Source: an uncultured Rhodobacter sp. (lineage in GTDB: Bacteria > Pseudomonadota > Alphaproteobacteria > Rhodobacterales > Rhodobacteraceae). From it: a stretch of DNA of 64,000 nt. This document shows, one piece after another, positions 1 through 9,016 of this stretch (positions are counted from its first letter, which is position 1; each line of letters starts with the position of its first letter). The position numbers and the translations under genes were made by a program. The DNA is taken from positions 620,001 through 684,000 of the forward strand of contig CAMFII010000001.1 of NCBI GenBank assembly GCA_945952585.1. The letters are read 5' to 3'. Under the pieces are notes generated by a model. It worked only from the letters and a program-made list of their open reading frames with translations. It ran no database searches and was not told the origin of the DNA.

Positions 1-1
1 G

Positions 2-856
2 ACCAACGGCTTCTCCGGCGGCTATGCCCGGTCGTCTCACAGCGTCTCGGCGGTGGCCTTTGCCGGCGAGGGCACGGGGATGGAACGCGACTGGGCTGCC
101 GAGGGGCGGACCTTTCGCGGCGACCTGCCCGCCCCGGAGGAGATCGGCCGCCTGGCCGGCGAACGGGCGCTGGAGCGGCTTGGCGCACGCAAGCCCGCAA
201 CCGGCGCCTATCCGGTGCTTTATGACGAGCGTGTCGCTTCGTCTCTGATTGGCCATCTGTTGGGGGCGGTGAACGGCAGCGCCATCGCGCGCGGCGCCTC
301 CTGGGCGCGGGACCTTCTGGGCCAGCAGGTGCTGCCCAAGGGCCTGTCGGTGATCGAGGACCCGCACCGTCCACGCATCGGCGCCTCGCGCCCCTTCGAC
401 GCGGAAGGGCTGCCGACCCGCCGCCGCGCCATCGTCGAGGACGGGGTGCTGACCGGCTGGACGCTTGACCTCGCGACCGGGCGCAAGCTCGGGATGGCGA
501 GCACCGCCAATGCCAGCCGCGGCACCACGGCGCCCCCCTCGCCCGGCACCGGCAACATCGACCTGACGCAGGGCCGTGCGAGCCGTGACGAGTTGATTGC
601 GGCGATGGGCACAGGCCTTCTGATCACCTCGATGATCGGCTCCTCGATCAACGCGACGACGGGGGACTATTCGCGCGGGGCTTCCGGCTTCTGGGTCGAA
701 AACGGCCAGATCGCCTATCCGGTCAACGAGGTGACCGTGGCGGGCAACCTGCGCGACATGCTTTTGCGGGTCACACCCGCCAACGATGCCAGGGCGCATC
801 TGTCCACCCGCGTGCCGAGCCTTCTCGTCGAGGGGCTGACCCTTGCCGGAGCGTGA
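2..856 (+). CDS. pmbA: TldD/PmbA family metalloprotease-related protein, C-terminal part
   Basis: The frame is open from base 2 and the true start lies upstream of the window, so only about 284 C-terminal residues are seen. The fragment opens with TNGFSGGYARSS and ends with a glycine-rich half (ASRGTTAPPSPGTGNI, GASGFWVENGQI, AYPVNEVTVAGNL) typical of the PmbA side of the TldD/PmbA family. In other bacteria TldD and PmbA act together on small peptides such as microcin B17 and CcdA; the Rhodobacteraceae substrate is unknown. The stop overlaps the start of the phosphatase gene by 14 bases, so the two are probably cotranscribed. Confidence 0.9.
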   Translation, partial: TNGFSGGYARSSHSVSAVAFAGEGTGMERDWAAEGRTFRGDLPAPEEIGRLAGERALERLGARKPATGAYPVLYDERVASSLIGHLLGAVNGSAIARGASWARDLLGQQVLPKGLSVIEDPHRPRIGASRPFDAEGLPTRRRAIVEDGVLTGWTLDLATGRKLGMASTANASRGTTAPPSPGTGNIDLTQGRASRDELIAAMGTGLLITSMIGSSINATTGDYSRGASGFWVENGQIAYPVNEVTVAGNLRDMLLRVTPANDARAHLSTRVPSLLVEGLTLAGA

Positions 857-1628
857 CCTGGCCCTTCTGACCGACGCGGCGCGGAAGGCGGGCGAGATTG
901 CCATGCGCTTCTGGAAGAAGACCCCACAGGTCTGGGACAAGGGCGGCGGCAACGATCCGGTGACGGAGGCAGATCTCGCCGTCAACGACATGCTGGCGAG
1001 GACCCTGCGCGCGGCGCGGCCCGACTATGGCTGGCTGTCGGAAGAGACAGAGGACAGCACCGCCCGGACCGATGCCGACCACCTGTTCGTCATCGATCCG
1101 ATCGACGGCACCCGCGCCTTCATCGCGGGCGAGGAAGCCTTTGCCCATTCGCTGGCGGTCGCGCATCGCGGCAAGGTGACGGCGGCGGTCGTCTATCTGC
1201 CGGCGCTCGACCGGCTTTATACCGCCTGCGACCACGGGCCGGCGCTGCGCGATGGCGAGCCGATCCTTGCCAGCCGTCGGGACGCGCTTCCTGGCGCCAC
1301 GCTGCTGACCAGCCGCGCCGGCCTTGCGCCCGAACATTGGCCGGGTGGCGTGCCCGACGTGCACCGGGTGTTCCGCACCTCGCTCGCCTATCGGCTCTGC
1401 CTTGTCGCCGAGGGGCGCTATGACGCCATGCTGACCCTGCGCGACACCTGGGAATGGGACGTTGCCGCCGGGACCCTGATCGCCGAACGCGCGGGCGCCG
1501 TGGTCAGCGACCGCACCGGTGCGCGGCTGAGCTTCAACGCCCGGCATCCGCAATTGCCCGGAGTGATCGCCGCGGGGCCTGCGGTACATGGCGCGCTCAT
1601 GGACAAGCTTGGCGTCCGGGCGAGCTGA
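843..1628 (+). CDS. cysQ: Inositol monophosphatase / 3'(2'),5'-bisphosphate nucleotidase family protein (CysQ-like)
   Basis: This 261-residue protein belongs to the Mg-dependent, Li-sensitive phosphatase family. It has the metal ligand segment WLSEE (residues 64-68), the DPIDGT motif (85-90) and the C-terminal WDVAAGTLIAERAG motif. CysQ members remove PAP produced by sulfate assimilation, while others hydrolyse inositol phosphate; the sequence alone does not settle which. The chosen start is a TTG inside the 3' end of pmbA, because the next ATG would cut into the first conserved helix. A hairpin follows at 1658-1684. Confidence 0.85.
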   Translation: MPERDLALLTDAARKAGEIAMRFWKKTPQVWDKGGGNDPVTEADLAVNDMLARTLRAARPDYGWLSEETEDSTARTDADHLFVIDPIDGTRAFIAGEEAFAHSLAVAHRGKVTAAVVYLPALDRLYTACDHGPALRDGEPILASRRDALPGATLLTSRAGLAPEHWPGGVPDVHRVFRTSLAYRLCLVAEGRYDAMLTLRDTWEWDVAAGTLIAERAGAVVSDRTGARLSFNARHPQLPGVIAAGPAVHGALMDKLGVRAS

Positions 1629-1657
1629 ACCGTCGCCTCCTCGTCCTTGAAAAACGA

Positions 1658-1684
1658 AAGGCCCTGGGTTTCCCTCGGGGCCTT
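1658..1684 (-). terminator. Terminator shared by the convergent cysQ and deaD genes
   Basis: Seven-base arms AAGGCCC (1658-1664) and GGGCCTT (1678-1684) enclose an inner GGG/CCC pair with a TTT loop. On the minus strand the stem is followed by a T-rich run (TTTCGTTTTTC), so it best fits a rho-independent terminator for deaD. On the plus strand the T tract is weak. Confidence 0.65.
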
Positions 1685-1701
1685 CCTGTCTCGTCGCGCG
1701 C

Positions 1702-4149
1702 TCAGCCTTTCGGCTTCTTCGGCGGCACGAACCGCTTGCTGGTGTCAGAGGCATCCTGCGCCGGGCGGCGCGGCGCGTCGGACTTGCCGTGGCTCTTCAT
1801 CCCCGCCGATTTCGACTGACCGGGCTTGCCACCATGCGACTTGAAGCCGGCGGACTTGAACGGCGGCTTGCCCTTCCCCTCCGCAGGAGCGGACCGTTGC
1901 GGACGGGCGTCAGGACCCGCATCGGCCTTGGTTTTCCAGCGCGGCTTGCGGGGTTCGTCGCCTTCCGCGGCGGGAGGCGCATCCTTGCGGGCATAGGGCT
2001 TGGGCGCGGCGCGTTCCGGTTTCGCCCAAGGCTTCGATGCGGCGTCATCTCGCTTTGCGTAGGGTTTGCGATCCCCATCCTCGCGCTTGGCATAGGGTTT
2101 GTGCGGGGCATCGCTGCGCGGCTTGCGGTCGCCATCTTCGCGCTTCGGATAAGGTTTCCGCTCGCCACCTTCGCGTTTCCCATAGGCCGGACGGTCGCCG
2201 TCGTCGCGCTTGGCATAGGGCTTGCGGTCCCCGTCCTCGCGGCGTGCATAGGGCTTGCGATCGCCCTCTTCACGCTTGGCATAGGGCTTCCGCTCGCCAT
2301 CTTCGCGTTTGCCGTAGCCGCGGTCACCATCTTCGCGTTTGGGATAGGGCTTCCGCTCACCGTCTTCCCGTGCGGCGTAAGGCTTTCGCGGGCGTTCCTC
2401 GTTCCCACTGTCATCGCGCAGCACGCGCGGGGTGGGCAGGGAACGCGATCCCTCGTCGCGCCGCGGCGGACGGGCGTCGTCGCCCTCGCCCCGGGGCGGG
2501 CGCGGGGCATAGGGCTTACGCTCGCCGCGGTCTTCGCGCGGACGACCGCGAGCGGGCGCAGCCAGATCGGGCTCACCCTCCATCCGACGCAGGGTCAGCC
2601 CGGGCTCGAGTTCCGTGCTTGCCGCGAACTGCGCGGCGACCGGCGCGGAAATCTGCACGAAGGTCTCGTCCTGCTGGACCCGGATCGCGCCGATGCTGGT
2701 GCGGGTGATGCCGCCGGCATCGCAGATCTTCGGCAGCAGCCAACGCGCCTCGGCCCGGCCGGTATGGCCCACCGACAGGGTAAACCAGACAGCGGGACCG
2801 AAATCGGTCTTCGGGCGCGGTGCGGCAGGCGCAGCGGGCGTCGTGGTATCCGACAGCTCTTCCGGTGCCGCCCTGCCGACGCGCCAGAGCTTCAGAAAGG
2901 CCGCGGCAACGCGATCGGCTCCATGACGCGCAACCAGTTCGGCAGCCAGCGCCGCGTCTTCTTCGGCCGGTGCCTCGGTCAACGCGGCGTCTTCCATCAG
3001 GCGGACCGCATCGCGCTCGGCCACTTCCTCGGCCGAGGGGGCCTTCGCCCATTCCGCCACGACCTTCGCACCCTGCAGGAGACGGTGCGCCTTGCGGAAC
3101 TCGGCCGGCGGAACGATCAGCACCGACACGCCCTTGGACCCGGCCCGGCCTGTCCGCCCCGAACGGTGCAGCAGCGTTTCGGAGTTGGCGGGCAGATCAG
3201 CGTGGATCACCAGTTCAAGCCCCGGTAGGTCGATGCCGCGCGCGGCGACGTCGGTCGCAATGCAAACCCGCGCCCGGCCATCGCGCAACGCCTGCAGCGC
3301 GTGCATCCGCTCCTGCTGGCTCAGCTCGCCCGACAGCGCCACGACGTTGAAGCCCCGGTTGCCGAGGCGCGCCAGCAGGTGGTTCACCGCCACGCGGGTC
3401 TTGCAGAAGATGATCGCCCGCTGCGCCTCGTAATAGCGCAGGACGTTGAAGATCGCGTGGTCGCGGTCGCGCGAGGCGACGTTCAGCGCGCGATACTCGA
3501 TATCGGCATGCTGCCGCGCCTCGCCCGCGGTCTGGAGCCGCAGCGCGTCTTTCTGGAAGGTCCGGGCCAGCTTCTCGATATCCGCCGGGACGGTGGCCGA
3601 GAACATCAGCGTGCGGCGCTCGGCAGGGGCGGCCGACAGGATGAATTCCAGATCCTCGGCAAAGCCCAGATCCAGCATCTCGTCGGCTTCGTCCAGAACC
3701 ACGGCGCGGACGCCGGACAGGTCGAGCGAGCCGCGCTCGATATGGTCGCGCAGGCGGCCCGGCGTACCGACGACGATATGCGCGCCGGCGCTCAGCGCGC
3801 GGCGTTCGGTGCGATAGTCCATTCCCCCGACGCAGGTGGCGATCCGCGCCTCGGCCGGTTCATAGAGCCAGCCGAATTCACGGGCGACCTGCTGGGCCAG
3901 TTCGCGCGTGGGCGCGATCACCAGCGCGACGGGACGGTCGGCGAACAGCAGAAGGTCCGACCCATTCAGCACGTCCGGGGCAATCGACAGCCCGAAGGCA
4001 ACGGTCTTGCCCGAGCCGGTCTGGGCGGAGACCAGAAGGTCGCGGCCCTCGGCCTCGGGGGTCAGCACGGCCTCTTGCACGGCCGTCAGGGTTTCATAAC
4101 CCTTGGCGGAAAGCGCCTCGGCCAGCGGCCGGGCAATCCTGTCGTTCAT
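1702..4149 (-). CDS. deaD: DEAD-box RNA helicase with DbpA-type domain and long repetitive basic tail
   Basis: This 815-residue helicase has AQTGSGKT (Walker A, about residue 42), LDEADEM, FSATVP and HRSGRTGR motifs. A DbpA-like RNA-binding fold (FTLSVGHTGRAEARWLLPKI) lies near residues 460-540. The last 250 residues are low-complexity, rich in K, R, D, E, G, P and Y, with an 11-residue repeat. Family members unwind structured RNA in ribosome assembly, mRNA decay and cold adaptation. The ATG at 4149 is chosen because AAGGAT sits just upstream and MNDRIARP aligns with usual family starts; an upstream in-frame ATG at 4206 has no such support. The gene is transcribed against its neighbours. Confidence 0.92.
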   Translation of the reverse strand: MNDRIARPLAEALSAKGYETLTAVQEAVLTPEAEGRDLLVSAQTGSGKTVAFGLSIAPDVLNGSDLLLFADRPVALVIAPTRELAQQVAREFGWLYEPAEARIATCVGGMDYRTERRALSAGAHIVVGTPGRLRDHIERGSLDLSGVRAVVLDEADEMLDLGFAEDLEFILSAAPAERRTLMFSATVPADIEKLARTFQKDALRLQTAGEARQHADIEYRALNVASRDRDHAIFNVLRYYEAQRAIIFCKTRVAVNHLLARLGNRGFNVVALSGELSQQERMHALQALRDGRARVCIATDVAARGIDLPGLELVIHADLPANSETLLHRSGRTGRAGSKGVSVLIVPPAEFRKAHRLLQGAKVVAEWAKAPSAEEVAERDAVRLMEDAALTEAPAEEDAALAAELVARHGADRVAAAFLKLWRVGRAAPEELSDTTTPAAPAAPRPKTDFGPAVWFTLSVGHTGRAEARWLLPKICDAGGITRTSIGAIRVQQDETFVQISAPVAAQFAASTELEPGLTLRRMEGEPDLAAPARGRPREDRGERKPYAPRPPRGEGDDARPPRRDEGSRSLPTPRVLRDDSGNEERPRKPYAAREDGERKPYPKREDGDRGYGKREDGERKPYAKREEGDRKPYARREDGDRKPYAKRDDGDRPAYGKREGGERKPYPKREDGDRKPRSDAPHKPYAKREDGDRKPYAKRDDAASKPWAKPERAAPKPYARKDAPPAAEGDEPRKPRWKTKADAGPDARPQRSAPAEGKGKPPFKSAGFKSHGGKPGQSKSAGMKSHGKSDAPRRPAQDASDTSKRFVPPKKPKG
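1995..2385 (-). repeat. In-frame 33-bp tandem repeat encoding the helicase tail
   Basis: About ten degenerate copies of an 11-codon unit (consensus K-R-E-D-G-D-R-K-P-Y-A/P) lie head to tail in the deaD tail. Copies differ at several positions (E/D, G/D, A/P/G), so it is an old repeat that still keeps its charge pattern. Confidence 0.8.
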
Positions 4150-4358
4150 CTTGTATCCTTGCCTAGAAAGGGGGTGCGATCCCATGCACCCGACGCGCGG
4201 CGCCATTCCCCTTCACGGCCGGGCCTCCTCGCCCGCCGCCCCGGAAGTCGGAGCCAAGCCGCCCCCGTATCCGAAAGCGGGACGCTTGTATAGGCCCGAC
4301 TGCCCTTGCGCCTGCCGCCCGCCCTGCCATCATTCCCGGACAAGAACAGGAGAGTTCC

Positions 4359-5339
4359 ATGGAACAGGCCCGCACCGTCGTCATCGAAGCCCCCGGCGGC
4401 CCCGAGCAGCTGAAGGTCGTCCTGCGCGACGTGCCCGCGCCCGGACCCGGACAGATCACGATCCGACAGGCCGCGGCGGGGCTGAACTTCATCGACGTCT
4501 ATCAGCGGACGGGCCTTTACACCCTGCCCCTGCCAGCCGCGCTTGGGATGGAAGGTGCGGGCACTGTGACGGCCGTGGGCGAAGGCGTGACGCATCTGAA
4601 GGTCGGCGACCGCGTGGCCTATGCCGCCCAGCCGCCCGGCGCCTATGCCGAGGCGCGGACGATGCCCGCGGGACAGGTCTGCCGCCTGCCCGACGGCATC
4701 AGCTTCGACGAAGGCGCGGCGATGATGCTGAAGGGGCTGACGGTCCAATACCTGTTCCGCCGCACCGTTCCGATCGCGCGCGGCGACACCGTCCTGTTCC
4801 ACGCCGCGGCAGGCGGGGTCGGCCTGATCGCCTGCCAGTGGGCCAGAAGCGAGGGCATCACCCTGATCGGCACCGCGGGAAGTGACGAGAAATGCCGTCT
4901 CGCGCTCGAGAACGGTGCGAGCCATTGCATCAACTACGCGACCGAGGATTTCACTGCCCGCGTCAGGGAGCTGACCGGCGGCAAAGGCGTGGATGTGGTG
5001 ATGGATTCCGTCGGTGCCTCGACTTTCGAGGGATCGCTGAACTGCCTGCGCCCTCTCGGGATGATGATCTCGTTCGGCAGCGCGAGCGGCAAGGTTCCCC
5101 CGTTCGACATCCTGACTCTGGCAGCGAAGGGATCGCTGAAGATCACCCGCCCGACCATCTTTACCCATACGGCCGATCCCGCCGTCTGCCAGGAGATGGC
5201 CGCGGACCTGTTCGCCAAGGTCAGCTCGGGCGCGGTGAAGATCAGCATCGACCAGCGCTTTGCCCTTGAGGACGTGGCAGAGGCGCATCGTGCGCTGGAG
5301 GCCCGCAAGACAACGGGGTCGACAATTCTGACGATGTAA
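4359..5339 (+). CDS. qor: NADPH:quinone oxidoreductase, zinc-independent MDR family
   Basis: This 326-residue medium-chain dehydrogenase/reductase has an N-terminal GroES-like domain (LNFIDVYQRTGLY) and a Rossmann domain with HAAAGGVGLIACQWA. It lacks the zinc-binding cysteines of alcohol dehydrogenases, as expected for quinone oxidoreductase (QorA), which reduces quinones and related carbonyls with NADPH in the cytoplasm. A strong ribosome site (AGGAGAG) precedes the ATG. It is divergent from deaD and independent of the lipid A genes downstream. Confidence 0.9.
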   Translation: MEQARTVVIEAPGGPEQLKVVLRDVPAPGPGQITIRQAAAGLNFIDVYQRTGLYTLPLPAALGMEGAGTVTAVGEGVTHLKVGDRVAYAAQPPGAYAEARTMPAGQVCRLPDGISFDEGAAMMLKGLTVQYLFRRTVPIARGDTVLFHAAAGGVGLIACQWARSEGITLIGTAGSDEKCRLALENGASHCINYATEDFTARVRELTGGKGVDVVMDSVGASTFEGSLNCLRPLGMMISFGSASGKVPPFDILTLAAKGSLKITRPTIFTHTADPAVCQEMAADLFAKVSSGAVKISIDQRFALEDVAEAHRALEARKTTGSTILTM

Positions 5340-5436
5340 GGGCGCGAGAGCGTTTCTGCGGCGCGGCGAACTTGACCCCGTGGGCGCAATCATTAGGTTG
5401 CGTCCGTCCTTCCCGTGGCAAAGGAGTACGCGCCCC

Positions 5437-5685
5437 ATGCCCCAGCAACGTCTTCACCTCGTCTTCGGCGGCGAACTCGTCGATCCGACGAAAACCGTCT
5501 TCAAGGATGTCTCCAAGATCCACATCGTCGGCATGTATCCCGACTACGCCAGCGCCTTCTCGGCCTGGAAATCGGAAGCGCAGCGCACGGTGGACAATGC
5601 CCATATGCGCTATTTCATTGCCCACCTGCACCGGCTGCGCGATGAAGAACAGCCGGGTTCCTCGACCGAGTCTTTCGGGGACTGA
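5437..5685 (+). CDS. DUF4170 domain-containing protein
   Basis: This 82-residue protein matches the DUF4170 pattern (LHLVFGGELVDP, FKDVSKIHIVGMYPDY, AHMRYFIAHLHRL). Its function is unknown. In Rhodobacteraceae it commonly lies directly before waaA and lpxK, as here, which suggests a link to lipid A/Kdo synthesis without proving one. The ATG at 5437 opens the conserved sequence; upstream in-frame codons encode only a poorly conserved extension. The waaA start follows 12 bases after the stop. Confidence 0.85.
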   Translation: MPQQRLHLVFGGELVDPTKTVFKDVSKIHIVGMYPDYASAFSAWKSEAQRTVDNAHMRYFIAHLHRLRDEEQPGSSTESFGD

Positions 5686-5697
5686 TACCGAAAGCCT

Positions 5698-6891
5698 ATG
5701 CAGCAGTCGCTCGTTCTGTCGCTCTATTCGCTGGCGGCCCGCCGCCGGAACGAGCCCACGCCTGCCTGGCCCGCCCGTCCGGCGGGACAATTGGTGTGGC
5801 TGCATGCGCCCGGCCAGGGTTCGTATCGCGGCCTCCTGGAGCTTGGCCGCCGACTGCGGGACGAGGACGGCTATCAGGCCGTCCTGACGTCGCCCGAAGA
5901 AACCGGGCTTCAGTCAGGCGTGCCGAACGTGCGCCCACCGCCCGAGACACCCGCCGCCGTGCGGGCCTTCTTCGACCACTGGCGCCCGGATGTCGCCGTG
6001 CTTGCGGATGGCGAATTGCGGCCCGTCCTTATGGCCGAGGCGGCGCGCCGCAAAGTGCCGGTCTTCCTCGTCGACGCCCGCGAGCCATACCTGCCGGGTC
6101 CGGCGCCGGGTTGGTGGCCGGGGCTTGCCCGGTCGGCTCTGTCACATGTCGACCGCGTCGTCGCGGTCGACGCAGCGGCGGCCCGCAACTTTGAGCGACT
6201 GGGGGCCGAAACCGGCCGCCTGCGTGCCGATGGCCGGATGGAAGAGGGGTCGAGCGTGCTTCCCTGCCTCGAAGCGGAACGGGCCGCGCTGGTCCGCCAG
6301 TTCGAGACACGGCCGGTCTGGCTGGCCGCCGCCCTGCCCGAAGCCGAGGAAGCCGCCGTCATCACCGCCCATCGCGCCGCGTTGCGGCTGTCGCACCGGC
6401 TCCTGCTGATCCTTGTTCCCGACCGCGCAGAACGGGCCGAGGAACTCGCGCAGTCGCTGCAGGCGAACGAGGGATGGACGGTTGCCCTGCGCAATTCCGA
6501 CGAAGAGCCCGACAGTGAAACCGAGGTCTTCATCGTCTCGGCCGCCGAGATGGGGCTATGGTATCGTCTGGCCCCCATCACCTATCTGGGCGGCAGCCTT
6601 TATGGCACCGGATCGCAGCGCGATCCGATGGAACCGGCGGCGCTTGGATCGGCCATATTGCATGGGCCGCGCGCGGGCGACTGGTCGGGCGCACATGCCC
6701 GACTGACAGCAGCCAAGGCCACGCGGCTGGTGAACTCGCCGTCAGAACTGGCCGAAGGGCTGACGGATCTGCTGTCGCCCGATCGCGCGGCCCGCTTGGC
6801 GCAGGCCGCCTGGGGCGTGGCATCGGCGGGGGCCGAAGTCACCGACCGCATCCTGATGATGCTGCGCGAGACGCTGGAGAAACGGGCATGA
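5698..6891 (+). CDS. waaA: 3-deoxy-D-manno-octulosonic acid (Kdo) transferase
   Basis: This 397-residue GT30-type glycosyltransferase transfers Kdo from CMP-Kdo to lipid IVA at the inner face of the cytoplasmic membrane. Diagnostic segments are [19 protein letters not shown] in the N-terminal domain and [19 protein letters not shown] in the C-terminal nucleotide-sugar site. It is slightly shorter than the roughly 420-residue enterobacterial enzyme. The stop overlaps the lpxK start (ATGA), so the two are translationally coupled. Confidence 0.88.
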   Translation: MQQSLVLSLYSLAARRRNEPTPAWPARPAGQLVWLHAPGQGSYRGLLELGRRLRDEDGYQAVLTSPEETGLQSGVPNVRPPPETPAAVRAFFDHWRPDVAVLADGELRPVLMAEAARRKVPVFLVDAREPYLPGPAPGWWPGLARSALSHVDRVVAVDAAAARNFERLGAETGRLRADGRMEEGSSVLPCLEAERAALVRQFETRPVWLAAALPEAEEAAVITAHRAALRLSHRLLLILVPDRAERAEELAQSLQANEGWTVALRNSDEEPDSETEVFIVSAAEMGLWYRLAPITYLGGSLYGTGSQRDPMEPAALGSAILHGPRAGDWSGAHARLTAAKATRLVNSPSELAEGLTDLLSPDRAARLAQAAWGVASAGAEVTDRILMMLRETLEKRA

Positions 6892-7877
6892 GGGCGCCGC
6901 GCTTCTGGTTTACCGCGCCGGATCAGCCCGCGATCATTGCCCGATTGCTGGCGCCACTTGGCCGCCTTTACGCCGGTGCGACAGCGCGCAGGGTCGCTGA
7001 GCCGGGGTATCGCCCCGGCGTCCCGGTGATCTGCGTCGGCAACCTGAATGCGGGCGGCACCGGCAAGACCCCGACCGCCATCGCGCTTGTTGAGCGGCTC
7101 TTGGCCCGCGGCGCCAAGGTGGCGATCGTGTCGCGAGGACATGGCGGGCGCTTGAGCGGCCCGGTGCGGGTGGACCCGCTGCGTCATGGCGCAGGCGATG
7201 TCGGGGACGAGCCGCTGCTGCTGGCCGCCTTCGCTCCCACCTTCATCGCGCAGGATCGGGCTGCGGGCGTCCGGCTGGCCGAGGCGGACGGTGCGAGCGT
7301 GATCCTGCTTGATGACGGGTTCCAGAATCCGTCGGTGGTAAAATCCTTCTCGCTGATCGTGGTCGATGCCGTCATCGGCTTTGGCAACGGGCTGTGCCTG
7401 CCGGCCGGGCCGCTGCGCGAACCGGTCGATGTCGGACTGCTGCGCGCCGACGCGATCCTGTCGATCGGCGGCGATGCGGCGCAGGCAGGGTTCCGCGCGC
7501 AATGGGGCGGGCATCTGCGGCAACCGCACCTGACCGGGCGGCTCGATCCGTTGCAGATGGGCATGGACTGGAAAGGCGAACGGGTGCTTGCCTTCGCCGG
7601 GATCGGTCACCCGGAGAAGTTCTTTGCGACGCTTCGAGCGGAAGGCGCAGAAGTCGTACGCGCAGAGGCGCTCGACGATCACCAACCCTTGGGCGAGGCA
7701 TTGATGACGCGGCTCGAGATCGAGGCCAAGGCGATCGGCGCCCAACTGGTCACGACCGAAAAGGACGCGGTGCGCCTGCCGCCCGGGTTCCGGTCGAAGG
7801 TGTTGACGTTGCCCGTTCGGCTCCGCCTGGACGACTGGGGGCCGCTGGACGCGGCCTTCGCCAGGCTCGGCCTGTAG
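6888..7877 (+). CDS. lpxK: Tetraacyldisaccharide 4'-kinase
   Basis: This 329-residue membrane-associated kinase phosphorylates the 4' position of the lipid A disaccharide. It carries the variant Walker A region [16 protein letters not shown] (about residues 46-61), an N-terminal amphipathic stretch after MRAPRFWF, and the LDDGFQN segment of LpxK. The ATG lies inside the last codons of waaA. The convergent CoA transferase gene ends 10 bases downstream with no obvious terminator between. Confidence 0.92.
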   Translation: MRAPRFWFTAPDQPAIIARLLAPLGRLYAGATARRVAEPGYRPGVPVICVGNLNAGGTGKTPTAIALVERLLARGAKVAIVSRGHGGRLSGPVRVDPLRHGAGDVGDEPLLLAAFAPTFIAQDRAAGVRLAEADGASVILLDDGFQNPSVVKSFSLIVVDAVIGFGNGLCLPAGPLREPVDVGLLRADAILSIGGDAAQAGFRAQWGGHLRQPHLTGRLDPLQMGMDWKGERVLAFAGIGHPEKFFATLRAEGAEVVRAEALDDHQPLGEALMTRLEIEAKAIGAQLVTTEKDAVRLPPGFRSKVLTLPVRLRLDDWGPLDAAFARLGL

Positions 7878-7887
7878 GCCGCGCGTC

Positions 7888-9015
7888 TTAGCCCAACACC
7901 TCGTCCTGGTGCTCGCCCAGTTTCGGCGCGGGACGATCGAGCTTCAACTCGGCACCGGAGAAGGTGAAGGGAGAACGGACCCCGGGCACCCCGTCGAAAT
8001 CGAGCTTCAGGCCGCGCGCCACAACCTGCGGGTCGGCAAAGACCTCGTCCAGCGAATTGATCGGGCCGGCCGGCACCCCCTCCGCCTCGCAGGCGGCAAG
8101 CAGGTCGGCCTTGGTCCAGGTCCGTGTCGCGGCGGTGATGCGATCCGTCATCGCGTCTCGGTTGGTCACCCGGTCGGCATTGGTCAGGAACTCGGCCGCC
8201 TCGGCCATGTCGTGAAGGCCCAGGATCGCGCAGAGGCGGCGATACTGGCCGTCATTGCCTGTGGCGAGGATGATCCAGCCATCGGCGCAGTCGAAGACCG
8301 CATAGGGCGCGAGGTTCGGGTGGGCGTTGCCCATCTTGCGCGGGGGCTTGCCGGTGGCGAGGTAGTTCAGCGCCTGGTTGGCCATGGTCGCGGTCGCGAC
8401 GTCCATCAGCGCCATGTCGATCTGCTGGCCCTCACCTGTCCGCCCGCGCTGGATCAGCGCGGCGAGGATCGCCGTCGCAGCGTAGATCCCGGTGAACACG
8501 TCGGTGACGGCGACGCCCACCTTCTGCGGCTGGCCGTCTTTCTCGCCGGTGACGCTCATCAGCCCGGCCATGCCCTGGATGATGAAATCGTAACCTGCCC
8601 TGTGGGCGTAGGGCCCAGTCTGGCCGAATCCGGTGATCGAGCAATAGACCAGCCGGGGGTTCACCTTGCGCAGGCTGTCCCAGTCGAGCCCGTATTTCGC
8701 GAGCCCCCCCAGCTTGAAGTTCTCGATGACCACATCCGCATCGGCCACCAGCCGCCGGACCGTCTCCTGCCCCTCGGCCGTGCGGAAATCGACGGTGATC
8801 GACCGCTTGCCCCGGTTCGTCGCGTGGAAATAGGCAGCCGAGCGGTCGCCATCGCGGTCGATGAAGGGCGGCCCCCAGCGGCGGGTGTCGTCGCCCTCGG
8901 GCGCCTCGACCTTGATCACGTCGGCGCCCAGATCGGCAAGCGTCTGGCCAGCCCAAGGGCCGGCGAGGATCCGCGCCAGTTCTATGGCGCGGATACCTTC
9001 AAGAGGTGCCGTCAT
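7888..9015 (-). CDS. CaiB/BaiF family (class III) CoA transferase
   Basis: This 375-residue protein begins MTAPLEGIRAIELARILAGP, a family hallmark. It has the VIKVEAPEGDDTR segment and the MALMDVATA region carrying the likely catalytic aspartate that forms the acyl-CoA anhydride. Family members swap CoA between carboxylic acids; the substrate cannot be read from sequence. The ATG at 9015 is preferred over an in-frame TTG at 9027, as it starts two bases after the dsbA-like stop and fits family alignments. It is probably cotranscribed with the upstream genes. Confidence 0.88.
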   Translation of the reverse strand: MTAPLEGIRAIELARILAGPWAGQTLADLGADVIKVEAPEGDDTRRWGPPFIDRDGDRSAAYFHATNRGKRSITVDFRTAEGQETVRRLVADADVVIENFKLGGLAKYGLDWDSLRKVNPRLVYCSITGFGQTGPYAHRAGYDFIIQGMAGLMSVTGEKDGQPQKVGVAVTDVFTGIYAATAILAALIQRGRTGEGQQIDMALMDVATATMANQALNYLATGKPPRKMGNAHPNLAPYAVFDCADGWIILATGNDGQYRRLCAILGLHDMAEAAEFLTNADRVTNRDAMTDRITAATRTWTKADLLAACEAEGVPAGPINSLDEVFADPQVVARGLKLDFDGVPGVRSPFTFSGAELKLDRPAPKLGEHQDEVLG

Positions 9016-9016
9016 G

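Noticed and set aside
1789-3228. An open frame of 479 codons opposite deaD
   Set aside because: Its repetitive sequence is the complement of the helicase repeat tail, and no independent coding evidence is seen.
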